A stretch of 42,708 bases of DNA, taken from contig JAJYIF010000024.1 in the NCBI GenBank assembly GCA_021790195.1, forward strand, positions 1-42,708, in the 5' to 3' direction. The notes beneath the pieces are model-generated. The model was not told the DNA's origin. It did no database searches and was given only the letters and a program-made list of their open reading frames with translations. This DNA comes from Nitrospirota bacterium. GTDB taxonomy: Bacteria > Nitrospirota > Thermodesulfovibrionia > Thermodesulfovibrionales > UBA9159. The first letter of the stretch is position 1. Each line of letters opens with the position of its first letter. A program made the position numbers and the translations under genes. Shown piece after piece: positions 24,509-33,963 of the stretch.

Positions 24509-25342
24509 TCATGGCTTCATGATCTGCGTATGCACATCGCCCACGAACCCTACCCCGAAGAAGGCAATGATTATTCCGAGGAAGGAGAATAGGGCAAGCC
24601 ATGAAGCCTTCTTGCCCTTCCATCCAAGAGTAAGTCTGAGATGCAGATTGATGCCGTAAGTGAGCCATGTTATAAGGGACCACGTCTCGATGGGGTCCCA
24701 TCCCCAATACCTTCCCCAGAGCCCATGGGCCCATATTGCGCCCGCGCCGATCATGACCGCGTCCGTGATAAATCCGAACATGATGAACTTGAGGCATATT
24801 TCATCGAGCCTCGTGAGGGCTGGAGTAAGAGTCACTGCTCCTGTTCCTTTATTGCTATTTGCCTTTGATGACTTCGACAGGTAGATTATGGATACCGCCG
24901 TTGCCATCAGGTACGAACCGAAGGCGAACCACGCAAAAAATACATGCACATATAGCCACGTGCTTTGATACGGCGGCTCAAGGGGCGCCATTTCGGCCTT
25001 TGCCATTATGCCATTGCCGAGAATAAGGACCGTAGCCGGCATCACAACAAGAGAAAGAATCCTTCCCTTCGGGAAATATCTGAGCGTGAACAGGAACGCC
25101 AGCATAACAAACCATGCGCCGAAGAGGGAATTCTCGTAAGTGCCCATAACGGGCATGTGCCCCGTGGATATCCATCTGGTGAGGACCGCGCCGCTTAAGA
25201 AGACAAATCCGACGAGAGTACTTATGTACGACAGGTAGACGGGTCTTTCCTTCTTAAAAATGACGCCCGCCAAGTGTCCTAAAAAGGAAATGACAAGGAT
25301 AAAAATGGAAGACCAAAGAAGAATACCTTCCAAGAGGGTCAT
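24509..25342 (-). CDS. ccsA: CcsA-type cytochrome c synthase subunit (System II)
   Basis: A 277-residue membrane protein with about eight helices and the heme-handling WWD motif WAHGLWGRYWGWDPIETW (204-221). His residues near helix ends (H62 in RWISTGHMPVMGTYENSLF, H133, H234) fit the heme ligands of the CcsA/CcsB family. With ResB it exports heme and attaches it to CxxCH motifs of apocytochromes in the periplasm. The gene follows resB by six bases, so the two form the expected heme lyase pair. The giant multiheme cytochrome upstream is the obvious client. Confidence 0.92.
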   Translation of the reverse strand: MTLLEGILLWSSIFILVISFLGHLAGVIFKKERPVYLSYISTLVGFVFLSGAVLTRWISTGHMPVMGTYENSLFGAWFVMLAFLFTLRYFPKGRILSLVVMPATVLILGNGIMAKAEMAPLEPPYQSTWLYVHVFFAWFAFGSYLMATAVSIIYLSKSSKANSNKGTGAVTLTPALTRLDEICLKFIMFGFITDAVMIGAGAIWAHGLWGRYWGWDPIETWSLITWLTYGINLHLRLTLGWKGKKASWLALFSFLGIIIAFFGVGFVGDVHTQIMKP

Positions 25343-25348
25343 ATTCTA

Positions 25349-26650
25349 TTATGATAATCGTTGATTTTGCAGCTTTTCAACGATCCTCCTTATTTCTTCC
25401 TCGAAGAAGTCGGGGAAATATTTTGTCCAGCCCTTTATGAGTGCCTTGTTCCCTGTAATGCTGATCTCCATCTGTTTATCGGGGAAGACGAATCTCAGGG
25501 CAAGACCGAGCACCCCCATGCCGAACCCGGCGGCAAAGATCCAAAGTCCATAGTCCCTTCCCACGATGAGGTCAACCCAATAGTTGAGGGCGTCAAATTT
25601 GATATAAAGTCCGCCGATATCCACCGTGTCTCCCAGACGAACAAAGTTCCTGCCCAATTCCCGGCCGTTCGAGGTCATCCTTAGCAGGAAGACCGGATTC
25701 TTTGGAACGATGCTTCTGCTTCCGAACCGGCCGTTATCGTAAAAGAAGTCGGGGAAGAATTCCGTGTAAATCAGATACGGCGTATTGGGTATCAAGAAAG
25801 AATCTTCTTTGCCTCCGACGACGACAAGGTTGACCGTGGCATTCAGGACCTCCCTGCCTTTCTCGTCAGTTACCTTGAAAGAGGGGGCGAATCCGAACCT
25901 GTGAAGACTCAGCTGGAATCCGCCCATGTCCGCAGGTTTATTTACGTGAACGTCTTTCCGCGCTCCATCGATGGAGAGTTCGGCAGAAAAGTCTTTCGCG
26001 AATTTTCCCTTTTCATAGGACGGCACGAACCTTTTGAGCTCGACGACCGACGACGGCACTTCAGAGAGCCATCTGTTTTTATATATCTTAACGAAGGCAT
26101 CCTTTCCAAGCTTCATTGGAAATCCTTCCGTCAGAAGGAGTTCAGCGCTGAACCTTGTAATGGAAGAAACGACCACCGCGATAAAGACCACAAGGAGGCC
26201 GAGATGAAATAAGACAGAGCCGTGAAAGCCGTAACCGCCTTTTGTGGCCTTTAGAGTATCGTCCTCTCTCACCACGCGCCATTTTTCGGATGAAAAGATG
26301 GAAAATATCTCTTCGTACCTCAATTGTGTTTCACCTGCTGCTTCCCTGTAAAACCCTCCTTCTCCGGCGGTCTTCAGACAGAGGCGCTTCATCGTACAGA
26401 GAGCGGTGCTTAGAAATATCAAGGCTGGCAGGACGAGGAAATAAGGAGACGAGATGAGTGTCTCGATCTGGAGAGAGTTGCTTATCAGGAAGAGAAGCGG
26501 CCGGGAGGTCTTTAGTGCGCCGGTCTCTTCAGGGGTCATCGAAGCTATATCGGGAAGAGAGGTGCCCAGGATAAGAAATGCGACCATGATTGCAAGAAGA
26601 TAGACGGCAAATCTTCTTGAGGGAAGGAGCCGAGTTAATCTATGCATCAT
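25349..26650 (-). CDS. resB: ResB cytochrome c biogenesis protein (System II)
   Basis: A 433-residue ResB/Ccs1 protein: helices near residues 14-32, 65-85 and 150-166, a large periplasmic domain, and a C-terminal helix (LWIFAAGFGMGVLGLAL). A His at the start of the third helix (GFHGSVLFHLGLLVVF) is in the place of a heme ligand. It acts with CcsA to ligate heme to c-type cytochromes. The start is ATG 26650 or the next codon 26647. It begins 115 bases after the giant cytochrome gene; I saw no terminator in that gap, so co-transcription is likely. Confidence 0.9.
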   Translation of the reverse strand: MMHRLTRLLPSRRFAVYLLAIMVAFLILGTSLPDIASMTPEETGALKTSRPLLFLISNSLQIETLISSPYFLVLPALIFLSTALCTMKRLCLKTAGEGGFYREAAGETQLRYEEIFSIFSSEKWRVVREDDTLKATKGGYGFHGSVLFHLGLLVVFIAVVVSSITRFSAELLLTEGFPMKLGKDAFVKIYKNRWLSEVPSSVVELKRFVPSYEKGKFAKDFSAELSIDGARKDVHVNKPADMGGFQLSLHRFGFAPSFKVTDEKGREVLNATVNLVVVGGKEDSFLIPNTPYLIYTEFFPDFFYDNGRFGSRSIVPKNPVFLLRMTSNGRELGRNFVRLGDTVDIGGLYIKFDALNYWVDLIVGRDYGLWIFAAGFGMGVLGLALRFVFPDKQMEISITGNKALIKGWTKYFPDFFEEEIRRIVEKLQNQRLS

Positions 26651-26764
26651 CGCTTAGTTTATCAGATACCGGAACAATCGTCTCCTCGAACTATCAAGAT
26701 ATGGAGTGGCTCAAAACTTTCCCGCCCATATAGAATATGCCATTATATATCATTCGCAAAAGTG

Positions 26765-29700
26765 TTATGGATTGGTGTCGTAATCGTAATTAGCTGCTCC
26801 ACTCGTGAAAGACACGCCGTTATGGGAATGTGCGCAATTATCCACTGCATCCACGCTTCCCTTTGTCCAGCATGATCCAGCGCTAGCCGTCGTTGAGCGT
26901 GTGACTGCGTACCAGGTCGATCCCCCAAGAAGCCGCTTACCCGAGTAACTCCCGCCGCTTCCGTTGAATCCCTTCCCGAGGTTTTCGCCGTGTATGCCGC
27001 CTGTCCTTGCTCCGCCGTGGCAGTTCATGCAGACGATACCCCACTTGTTTTTCGCTGTTAATGAGTGAGAGCCGGAGTCCACAGGATGGCTCTGGCGTGA
27101 ATATCCGGGGCTGGCCGGCGAAGTATAATTATAATCTCCATACACATCCCTCCTGTGGCAGTTTAGGCAGAAAAGATACGTGTCACTCGGACTAAGACTG
27201 TAGGCCGTATCAACCCCGCTTGAGTTCAGAGAAATAAAACTCTGGACGACCGCCTTTCTCAGCAAATACTTTGTTGCCGAGCCATGAGGCCCCATGGGGT
27301 CGGTGGTCGTGTCGCTCTCGTGACAGTCCGAGCAGCGCATGGTCGACCAGGGTCCCCATGGCGGGACAAAGGTGCTGCCCAATCCTGCTGTTACCGACCA
27401 GTACTGAGTGCTCGCAACAGCTATCGCGGGCGTAACTGTAAAATGCGTGCTGTCCGTAATAGATACGACCTGGAACCAGCCGTAACCCGTCCCCCCGGCT
27501 GCCGGGGTTTTGGCACTATTGTTGGGATTGTCACCGCCATGTGTTCCGGTTGTATCGACCCATACATACCAGCCGGGTATTACGGACTTCGGCAGTGCAG
27601 CAGCACCTCCGAAAGTGGCATTGCCGGACGAGTCTATTGTTAAGACATCTGTTGTTGAAGTAGTGCCGTATTTAGGCCAATTTGGATTCCATGAAGTTGT
27701 GGCGGCCGTATTGTAATTTGCGGTTATCGGCTGGTTCTTGCCTATCGCGAATATTGGGTGGTAGCCCAGGTTGTTCGGGCTGAATTCGTTAGCTTTGTCT
27801 CCCTGCGTCGCTGTGCCGCCCACTGTATTGCCCCATGTCGAAGAAGTGCTGTTCGGCAGCCCTGAAGCCGTTGCGGGCGCAGTAGATCCATAGGCATAAG
27901 CGGAGTGGCACTTGATGCAGATCTGACCTTGTATTGTGGCGCTCTCGGTCCTGTTCCATGTTGAAGGAGAGGTAAAGATCGCTGTGCCGGTCTTGCAATT
28001 GCCGCTCGCGCCGGCATTGGAATCAGTAGCATCATTAGTTGTTGTCGAACTCCCGCATGCGCCACTGCTGTCGTCCCAGTTTGTATAGGAACTATAGGTC
28101 GGCCAGGTAGGGTTGAGGCCCCATACACCATTCTGAGGCCCCCTGACGGTGTTTCCGTCGCTTGTGCCTCTCTTGAAGATAATGAACCCGCTGCCGGTTG
28201 TAGCGCTCCCCGTGCCGGGCGCAGTGGCGAACTTCACGTATATCTGGTTTGCCGTGTTCCCGTATATTACGCTCATCTGTCCGGCTCCTGTAGCCGACTG
28301 GGTAGATAATAATTGCAGGATTTTCACCGTGTAACCTGTCCACTGGTCGGCTGTCCAGTTCGGTGTACCGTTGGCTGTCAAAGTATCGTATGAAGCTCCG
28401 CTTGAGTAAGCGTTCACACTCCCTGTTGCATTGCCGCTCGCAACCGGCTGGGCGGCGTGTGGGTTATGGCAGTCTGCGCATTCAATGTGCCTGTTTGTGC
28501 CGCTGAGCGTGCCGTCGTTGGCAGTTGCGCCCTCGTCTGCAGGCTTGTGCAGTCCTGAATAGTTCTGGACCTCATGCCCAAACGTGTATGTAGCGGACGT
28601 AAAAACATTGTATATAAGCTCTGATGCAACCGACATTGCTTTCCCCAGAGTGCTGCCGTACCAGTCATAACCCGGATTAGGTTTTACGGTTCCGCCCACG
28701 GTATCGGTCGTCCTCGAGTGGCACCTGTAGCAGAACTGCTCTTCATAGTCCGCGGACACGGTTCCTCCAAGGGACGACAGGAGCCTTTTTGCTGTGGAGT
28801 CATGCGTTCCCATGTCATTTGCCGAATAGAACTGGGCTGTCTCGCCGTTTTGTTCGTCGTGGCACTTGACGCAATTGGCGTTGAACGTCTTTGATCCTGT
28901 CTTTGTCGTCATCGCTACGTTATATTGATGGGCCGACGAGTAGAAATTGGCTTTCGTCACCGTGAGTGTCTTAGTGGAGCCCGTCTCTGTCGCCTGCCTT
29001 CCCGTGTCCTTAATGAGATTTCCTGTGCCGTGGCAGCTTACGCATATGCCTCCGTTAGTCAGGGTATTGTCGAAGTCCGTATTCGTATAACCCGAAGACG
29101 CTGTGGGCTGCACCGTGATGTCGGTCCTCAGGTTCATCGCCCTGGGTTGGGTTAATGCAGCGTTGGTGTTCATCCTGTCGCTGAACTTGTTGTGCTTCAC
29201 ATGGCACATGAGACATTTCCTGCTCGCCGGGTTTGTGCCCGTCGACCAGTTCCCCTGAGGAACTACATTGGCAGCGGCCGCATTGTAAGGATAGTCGCTG
29301 TCAGGATCTGATGTATTCGGAGTATATGCTTCGGTATTGATGGAGTGGTGATATGTGGTATTGGAAGTCAGATCGATCTTATGACAATCCGTGCACCGGG
29401 TCGAAGGATCCAGATCGTTCCAGTTAAGAGTCGTATTGGTATTGTCCGCAGTGGTTGTACCTGTCGGATGGCATGAGACATTGGAGCATGTGCTGACTCC
29501 TGAGTATGCGTTATATGTATAAGTCAGACTCACCGTACCAGAAGCGCTCACGTTCTCACCGGTCGGATATGAATTTGACGCATTACCGCTCGTAACAGTA
29601 TACGAACCGTTTGCATGAGTCGTGCTTCCCGTTGCTATAGTCGCGCTGTCCGTAGTCGTCTGATAGTGGCAATGCTGGCACTTTGTCTCGCCTGTATTTA

Positions 29701-32700
29701 TCGTGTTTGCGGTTATATGAAGTCTGTGTGCGTTCGGTTTTGCGCCGGCGATCTGCGTTGTTGTGGAATTGTATAGCGGAGCGCCTATCCGGTAATCCGA
29801 CGTATATGTAGAATTCCCGTGGCATGTGTTGCAAGCCACGCTTGTGGGACCCCATGTCGGAGTGCTGCCCGCGCCGGTAAGCCCGGACCATATAGAGGTG
29901 CCGTCGCTGTGACACTTGATATCCGTGCAAGAGCCGTAAGCCGTCCCGACGGTCTTCTGATAAACGTTGGTCCCCCCTGCATTCTGAGAATTATAGGTGG
30001 CCGTGTTAAGGGCGGCATTCGAATCGAGGTTTATTGTTACGTAGCCGTTCACGTGGTTGGCATAGGTGCCTATAGCGGAATTTGAAGAGGCAGTAGCATT
30101 GTGACAGTTGTTGCAGGTCGCGCCTTTCAGGTGCCCGGAATGAGAACCGCTCGAAAGCGAGCTTGCATCGCCGTGACAGCCGTTACATCCAAGGCTCGAC
30201 CCCCACGTTGGATTGCTATATGTTATGGCCGCCTGGGCATCTGAATGACAGTATATGTTTGAACATCCTCCATATGCGTCGCCGGGCGCGGGCGTGCCCG
30301 TGTATGAGCCGACTACCGAGATATTCCCAACTGTACCGTTTATAGCAACGTCCACATTGCCGTCGGCGTGCTTCGTTGTTCCTTCTCCCGCCCCGTTGTG
30401 ACATAAAGTACAGGCGAATCCATATGTGCTGACGTGCTTGGTATGGCTTCCGGAATCCATAATCGTTGCGTTGCCCGAAGATCCGTCAGCCTTATGGCAT
30501 GTGCCGCACTGACCTGAAGATGCGTTTCCCCATGTCGGTGACGCGTAGGTCAATGCGCCGCCGGGAGGTGACGTCTGGACATTACTATGACAGTAAAGGT
30601 TGGAGCAATTGCCGTAGGCGTCGAGCATGGTCGGAGTTCCGCTGTACGCTGCGGATGCCCCGATGTATGTCTTTGAGGTATCAAAGGCGAACTCGGACTG
30701 GTTGTTCACGTGGGTCGTCGTTGCAGCGGGCGGCACATATCCGTTATGACAATCCGAGCACGGCAGCGCCCTGTTTGGAGATGCGCCTGTGTGTTTTTGA
30801 TGGCTGCCCAGAAGGGGAGGGTTGGACGCCGAAGCGCCGTGGCACGCCCCGTTCGGATTGCTGCTGCATGAATATGATCCTGACGCTGCTGTCCATGAGG
30901 GGGTTGTTGCAGTCCCGTTGTTGTTCCCCATGGTCGAGCCGTGACAGTAGACGGAGCATGTCGGATCTGACGTGGTGATGTTCACCGTTGTCCCGGCGGC
31001 CGTACCATATCCGGTATATGGAGAAGCCGGAGCGCGCGCATTAAGTGTGCCGGAAGCAATGGACCCGTTGAAATTCGGCACATTGGTGGCGTTCAGCGCG
31101 AATCCCATATCAATGGTATAGCTCGGAATTGCGTTCGTCGGCATGCCGCCCGTATGGCACGCTTCACAGAGCATTGCCCTTGTTGTAGCGTGGAAGACGT
31201 GGGCCCCGGCGCTCGAAGGGTTGGTGACACCGGTTGCCGGTGTTGCAACGCCAGGAGGCCCGATAGTCCCGTCCTGTGGCGGATCGCCGTGACAACTAGT
31301 GCATCCGCTCATGAAAGCGTTCTTATGGTTATGGCATGTGGTGCAGTCGGCGCCGTTGTTGTGGGAATCGGTTACGGACATATTGTAGGCATGCTTATTA
31401 ACTCCGTTGGCATCTGACGCGTCATAGACATGACAGACTTCACATACAAAAACAGAGGTTGAATGTGTCACCGAATCATCACCCATTATTCCGGAAGTCT
31501 GGGGACCGGGGACGGCAGCTGTTCCGGATTTCACCCTAAAATCGACGGACACACTATTTGTCGCGCTACTCAGGAAGTTCGAGCCGTCCGGAGTGGTTAT
31601 TGCCCCTTTTATCAAGTAAATGTTGCTTGTGCCATGGGCTGTGTGGCAGGTAGTGCAGAGAAAGACGCCGTAGACCCCGCCGGTAACGCCCCAACCGCCA
31701 GAGGACGCATGTTTGCCTGGCGTCCAGGTGCCGTTGCCTTTTGTGGGATCGATGCATTCCGACATCGTTTTGTATAAAGCGTTGGAACAAGTGCCAAGGA
31801 TTTCGGAGCTATGCATCTTGATCGCATTGCCCCAGTCCGAGTTTGCGACGCCGCCGATTACCGAAGGCGTATTCACATTCGTCTTATGGCAAGCCTGGCA
31901 TGTCTCTTCCTGGGACCGTTTCAACAGATTGCCATCACCGGAGCCCAAGGTGGCAATAGTTGTTGTCGCCGTATTGCTCGTAACATCGGCATGTCCGTTG
32001 CCGCTTCCGTCAGCAGCCGTAACCGACGTCTGCTCGGAAGAGCCGATGGTGCCGCCAGAGGCAGTCGTATGCGTCAATGTTGTTGTGCCGGACTGACCTC
32101 CGTTGAGCGGACCGATGGCTGTAGCCCCAAGAGTGGATGCGGTGAAATTAGTGTTGGGAACCAAGGGCAGGTCCGTATTGGTGAGGTTGAAGGAAGTACC
32201 GGAACACACCGCAGTGTCGTTGTTCGTCACGGTTACGGTGTAGTTAACGCTCCCTCCTGGTTTCACGCTTTGTGCAGAAGGGTAAATGGAAACAGAGGGA
32301 TTTGCTCTGACGCAAGTGGCGGCTACCGTAGTGTAAGAGAAAGCATAACTGGAAGCCATGGCATTTCCGGCCGAGTCGGTGACATTTGTTGATACAGTTA
32401 CGGAATAGGCGGTATTGTTCGCCTGTCCGCTCGTAGTAAAGGTAGCAGTGTTATTTAAGCAGCTCGATAATGTCCATCCGGGACTTGTCGATGTTATGTT
32501 AGTCGCATTGACCGTGCTACAGTTTACGTTCTCGCTCCAGGTTATTGTGACATTGCTGTTCAGAGTGACGTTCGTTGCCCCATTCGCCGGATTCGTACTG
32601 CTCACCGTCGGCGTTACAGTATCCACCGTAACAGTTACGCCCGCGCCCGGCGTCTCGACATTATTCGATGAATCAGTGGCCTTGCTCAATATAGTATATG

Positions 32701-33583
32701 AAACCCCGTTCTGGGTAGGCAGTGTCCAACTATAAGACCAAGTAACACTTGCCCCCGGGCAACCCGTGCATGTCGCCGTGTTCCAGGTGGACCCGCCGTC
32801 AGTAGAGACCTGAATGCCGGATACCGCAACGTTATCCGTTGCCGTGCCGGTTATCGCATACGGATTCGGAGATGCGAGATTCAAGGTTGCTCCGCTTGCC
32901 GGCGACGTTATGCTCGATGATGGAGGAGTCGTATCAGGCGGCGTGTAAGTGATTGAAACCTGATCTACCCAAAGGTTTGACGTTGCGGCTCCGGAGTTTC
33001 CGGACTTGGTATTCATTGTGATTCTTATTTGAGTCACATTCTGCGCAAGAGTCAGGGCGGGAGAGTTTGTCCTTTGGGTCCAGGTGCTGTTGGTCAATTC
33101 GCCGGTGCTTAATATATTAACAGTAGTGTTATCGGCATAAACCAGATCCACTGACACATTATCGCCGGTGGTCTCATTGCTGGTTGTTAGCTGTGTCCAT
33201 AAAGATATAGCAGATACGGTTGAGCCCGACGGAATGCTTACCGCCTGAGTTACCGTTCCTGAGACGGCGCTGTTCCTTCCCGAGGTCGCGAGTTTGGCTG
33301 AGCCGGTTCCCGCGTCATATGTGGTTGTGCCGTCATAAGCAGACGTAGCAAACGACCAGTTGGTGCTGCCGGAAAAAACGCCGTTTGTGACCATTTCAGC
33401 GGCATGCGCGTCCCCGCAAACAAGAGCCGACGCGAAGATGACCGTCAAGAATATGCCTTTCATTCGGAATGGAAAAGAATTGCGTGCAACAGCAAAGCCA
33501 CGTTCGACACCAGGCGTTGTCAGTCGAACAGAGGTAAAGAAGTTATTGTTAAAGCTTTTTGCCTTTTCGATCCGTTCCTTCAT
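26765..33583 (-). CDS. Giant multiheme c-type cytochrome with Ig-like N-terminal domains
   Basis: About 2,270 residues. After a signal-type segment (MKGIFLTVIFASALVCGDAHA) come a jelly-roll-like domain and Ig-like repeats (DTTPPSSSITSPASGATL; VTPTVSSTNPANGATNV; SVKPGGSVNYTVTVTNND). From about residue 560 to 2190 I count 23 CxxCH motifs, four CxxxxCH (CSNLYCH, CSNIYCH, CTDIKCH, CSNVSCH) and one CxxxCH (CSVYCH), about 28 possible hemes. The mixed motifs match the Geobacter-type CxxxxCH/CxxCH repeat family. Likely role: extracellular or outer-surface electron transfer. The start is uncertain: ATG 33583 (used here), ATG 33463 just before the signal peptide, or TTG 33637; none has a good ribosome-binding site. 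The gene precedes the resB-ccsA pair on the same strand. Confidence 0.85.
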   Translation of the reverse strand: MKERIEKAKSFNNNFFTSVRLTTPGVERGFAVARNSFPFRMKGIFLTVIFASALVCGDAHAAEMVTNGVFSGSTNWSFATSAYDGTTTYDAGTGSAKLATSGRNSAVSGTVTQAVSIPSGSTVSAISLWTQLTTSNETTGDNVSVDLVYADNTTVNILSTGELTNSTWTQRTNSPALTLAQNVTQIRITMNTKSGNSGAATSNLWVDQVSITYTPPDTTPPSSSITSPASGATLNLASPNPYAITGTATDNVAVSGIQVSTDGGSTWNTATCTGCPGASVTWSYSWTLPTQNGVSYTILSKATDSSNNVETPGAGVTVTVDTVTPTVSSTNPANGATNVTLNSNVTITWSENVNCSTVNATNITSTSPGWTLSSCLNNTATFTTSGQANNTAYSVTVSTNVTDSAGNAMASSYAFSYTTVAATCVRANPSVSIYPSAQSVKPGGSVNYTVTVTNNDTAVCSGTSFNLTNTDLPLVPNTNFTASTLGATAIGPLNGGQSGTTTLTHTTASGGTIGSSEQTSVTAADGSGNGHADVTSNTATTTIATLGSGDGNLLKRSQEETCQACHKTNVNTPSVIGGVANSDWGNAIKMHSSEILGTCSNALYKTMSECIDPTKGNGTWTPGKHASSGGWGVTGGVYGVFLCTTCHTAHGTSNIYLIKGAITTPDGSNFLSSATNSVSVDFRVKSGTAAVPGPQTSGIMGDDSVTHSTSVFVCEVCHVYDASDANGVNKHAYNMSVTDSHNNGADCTTCHNHKNAFMSGCTSCHGDPPQDGTIGPPGVATPATGVTNPSSAGAHVFHATTRAMLCEACHTGGMPTNAIPSYTIDMGFALNATNVPNFNGSIASGTLNARAPASPYTGYGTAAGTTVNITTSDPTCSVYCHGSTMGNNNGTATTPSWTAASGSYSCSSNPNGACHGASASNPPLLGSHQKHTGASPNRALPCSDCHNGYVPPAATTTHVNNQSEFAFDTSKTYIGASAAYSGTPTMLDAYGNCSNLYCHSNVQTSPPGGALTYASPTWGNASSGQCGTCHKADGSSGNATIMDSGSHTKHVSTYGFACTLCHNGAGEGTTKHADGNVDVAINGTVGNISVVGSYTGTPAPGDAYGGCSNIYCHSDAQAAITYSNPTWGSSLGCNGCHGDASSLSSGSHSGHLKGATCNNCHNATASSNSAIGTYANHVNGYVTINLDSNAALNTATYNSQNAGGTNVYQKTVGTAYGSCTDIKCHSDGTSIWSGLTGAGSTPTWGPTSVACNTCHGNSTYTSDYRIGAPLYNSTTTQIAGAKPNAHRLHITANTINTGETKCQHCHYQTTTDSATIATGSTTHANGSYTVTSGNASNSYPTGENVSASGTVSLTYTYNAYSGVSTCSNVSCHPTGTTTADNTNTTLNWNDLDPSTRCTDCHKIDLTSNTTYHHSINTEAYTPNTSDPDSDYPYNAAAANVVPQGNWSTGTNPASRKCLMCHVKHNKFSDRMNTNAALTQPRAMNLRTDITVQPTASSGYTNTDFDNTLTNGGICVSCHGTGNLIKDTGRQATETGSTKTLTVTKANFYSSAHQYNVAMTTKTGSKTFNANCVKCHDEQNGETAQFYSANDMGTHDSTAKRLLSSLGGTVSADYEEQFCYRCHSRTTDTVGGTVKPNPGYDWYGSTLGKAMSVASELIYNVFTSATYTFGHEVQNYSGLHKPADEGATANDGTLSGTNRHIECADCHNPHAAQPVASGNATGSVNAYSSGASYDTLTANGTPNWTADQWTGYTVKILQLLSTQSATGAGQMSVIYGNTANQIYVKFATAPGTGSATTGSGFIIFKRGTSDGNTVRGPQNGVWGLNPTWPTYSSYTNWDDSSGACGSSTTTNDATDSNAGASGNCKTGTAIFTSPSTWNRTESATIQGQICIKCHSAYAYGSTAPATASGLPNSTSSTWGNTVGGTATQGDKANEFSPNNLGYHPIFAIGKNQPITANYNTAATTSWNPNWPKYGTTSTTDVLTIDSSGNATFGGAAALPKSVIPGWYVWVDTTGTHGGDNPNNSAKTPAAGGTGYGWFQVVSITDSTHFTVTPAIAVASTQYWSVTAGLGSTFVPPWGPWSTMRCSDCHESDTTTDPMGPHGSATKYLLRKAVVQSFISLNSSGVDTAYSLSPSDTYLFCLNCHRRDVYGDYNYTSPASPGYSRQSHPVDSGSHSLTAKNKWGIVCMNCHGGARTGGIHGENLGKGFNGSGGSYSGKRLLGGSTWYAVTRSTTASAGSCWTKGSVDAVDNCAHSHNGVSFTSGAANYDYDTNP

Positions 33584-33963
33584 CCTATCAGTCTTTTCTG
33601 GGCATAAATATATTGTTTCAATACTTTTTAACTGCAAGAACCATGCCTTTAGTTGCGGCGAACAGGCTTCTTTTTCATATAATAAGAATTCCCTTGTATA
33701 CTAGTAGTTGGAAACATGCGGCAAGGTTCTGAAACGCCTACTGTCAGCAATTTGGGTGTAATAACACTGGTAATAATTACAACAAGTGTACAGAATGCCC
33801 GATTTCCTAATATTTATAATGTAGATATCAGCTATTGGGCCAATATGCGTTTTCGCTAAAGAGATCAGCCGAAAGGCGCACAATCATAAAGAAGCTCGTA
33901 AAATCAAGCAGTTAGCGTTTTGTGCAGATCTCCCGATGTTAAATGAAAAGAAAACAGTGCTAA
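33584..33963. other. AT-rich spacer upstream of the giant cytochrome
   Basis: About 380 bases between the start of the cytochrome gene and the end of the exporter operon. It is AT-rich and should hold the cytochrome promoter. The best candidates on the minus strand are weak (TTGCAG near 33630 with an AATATA/TATATT box), so I do not call one. No gene or clear terminator seen. Confidence 0.4.
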
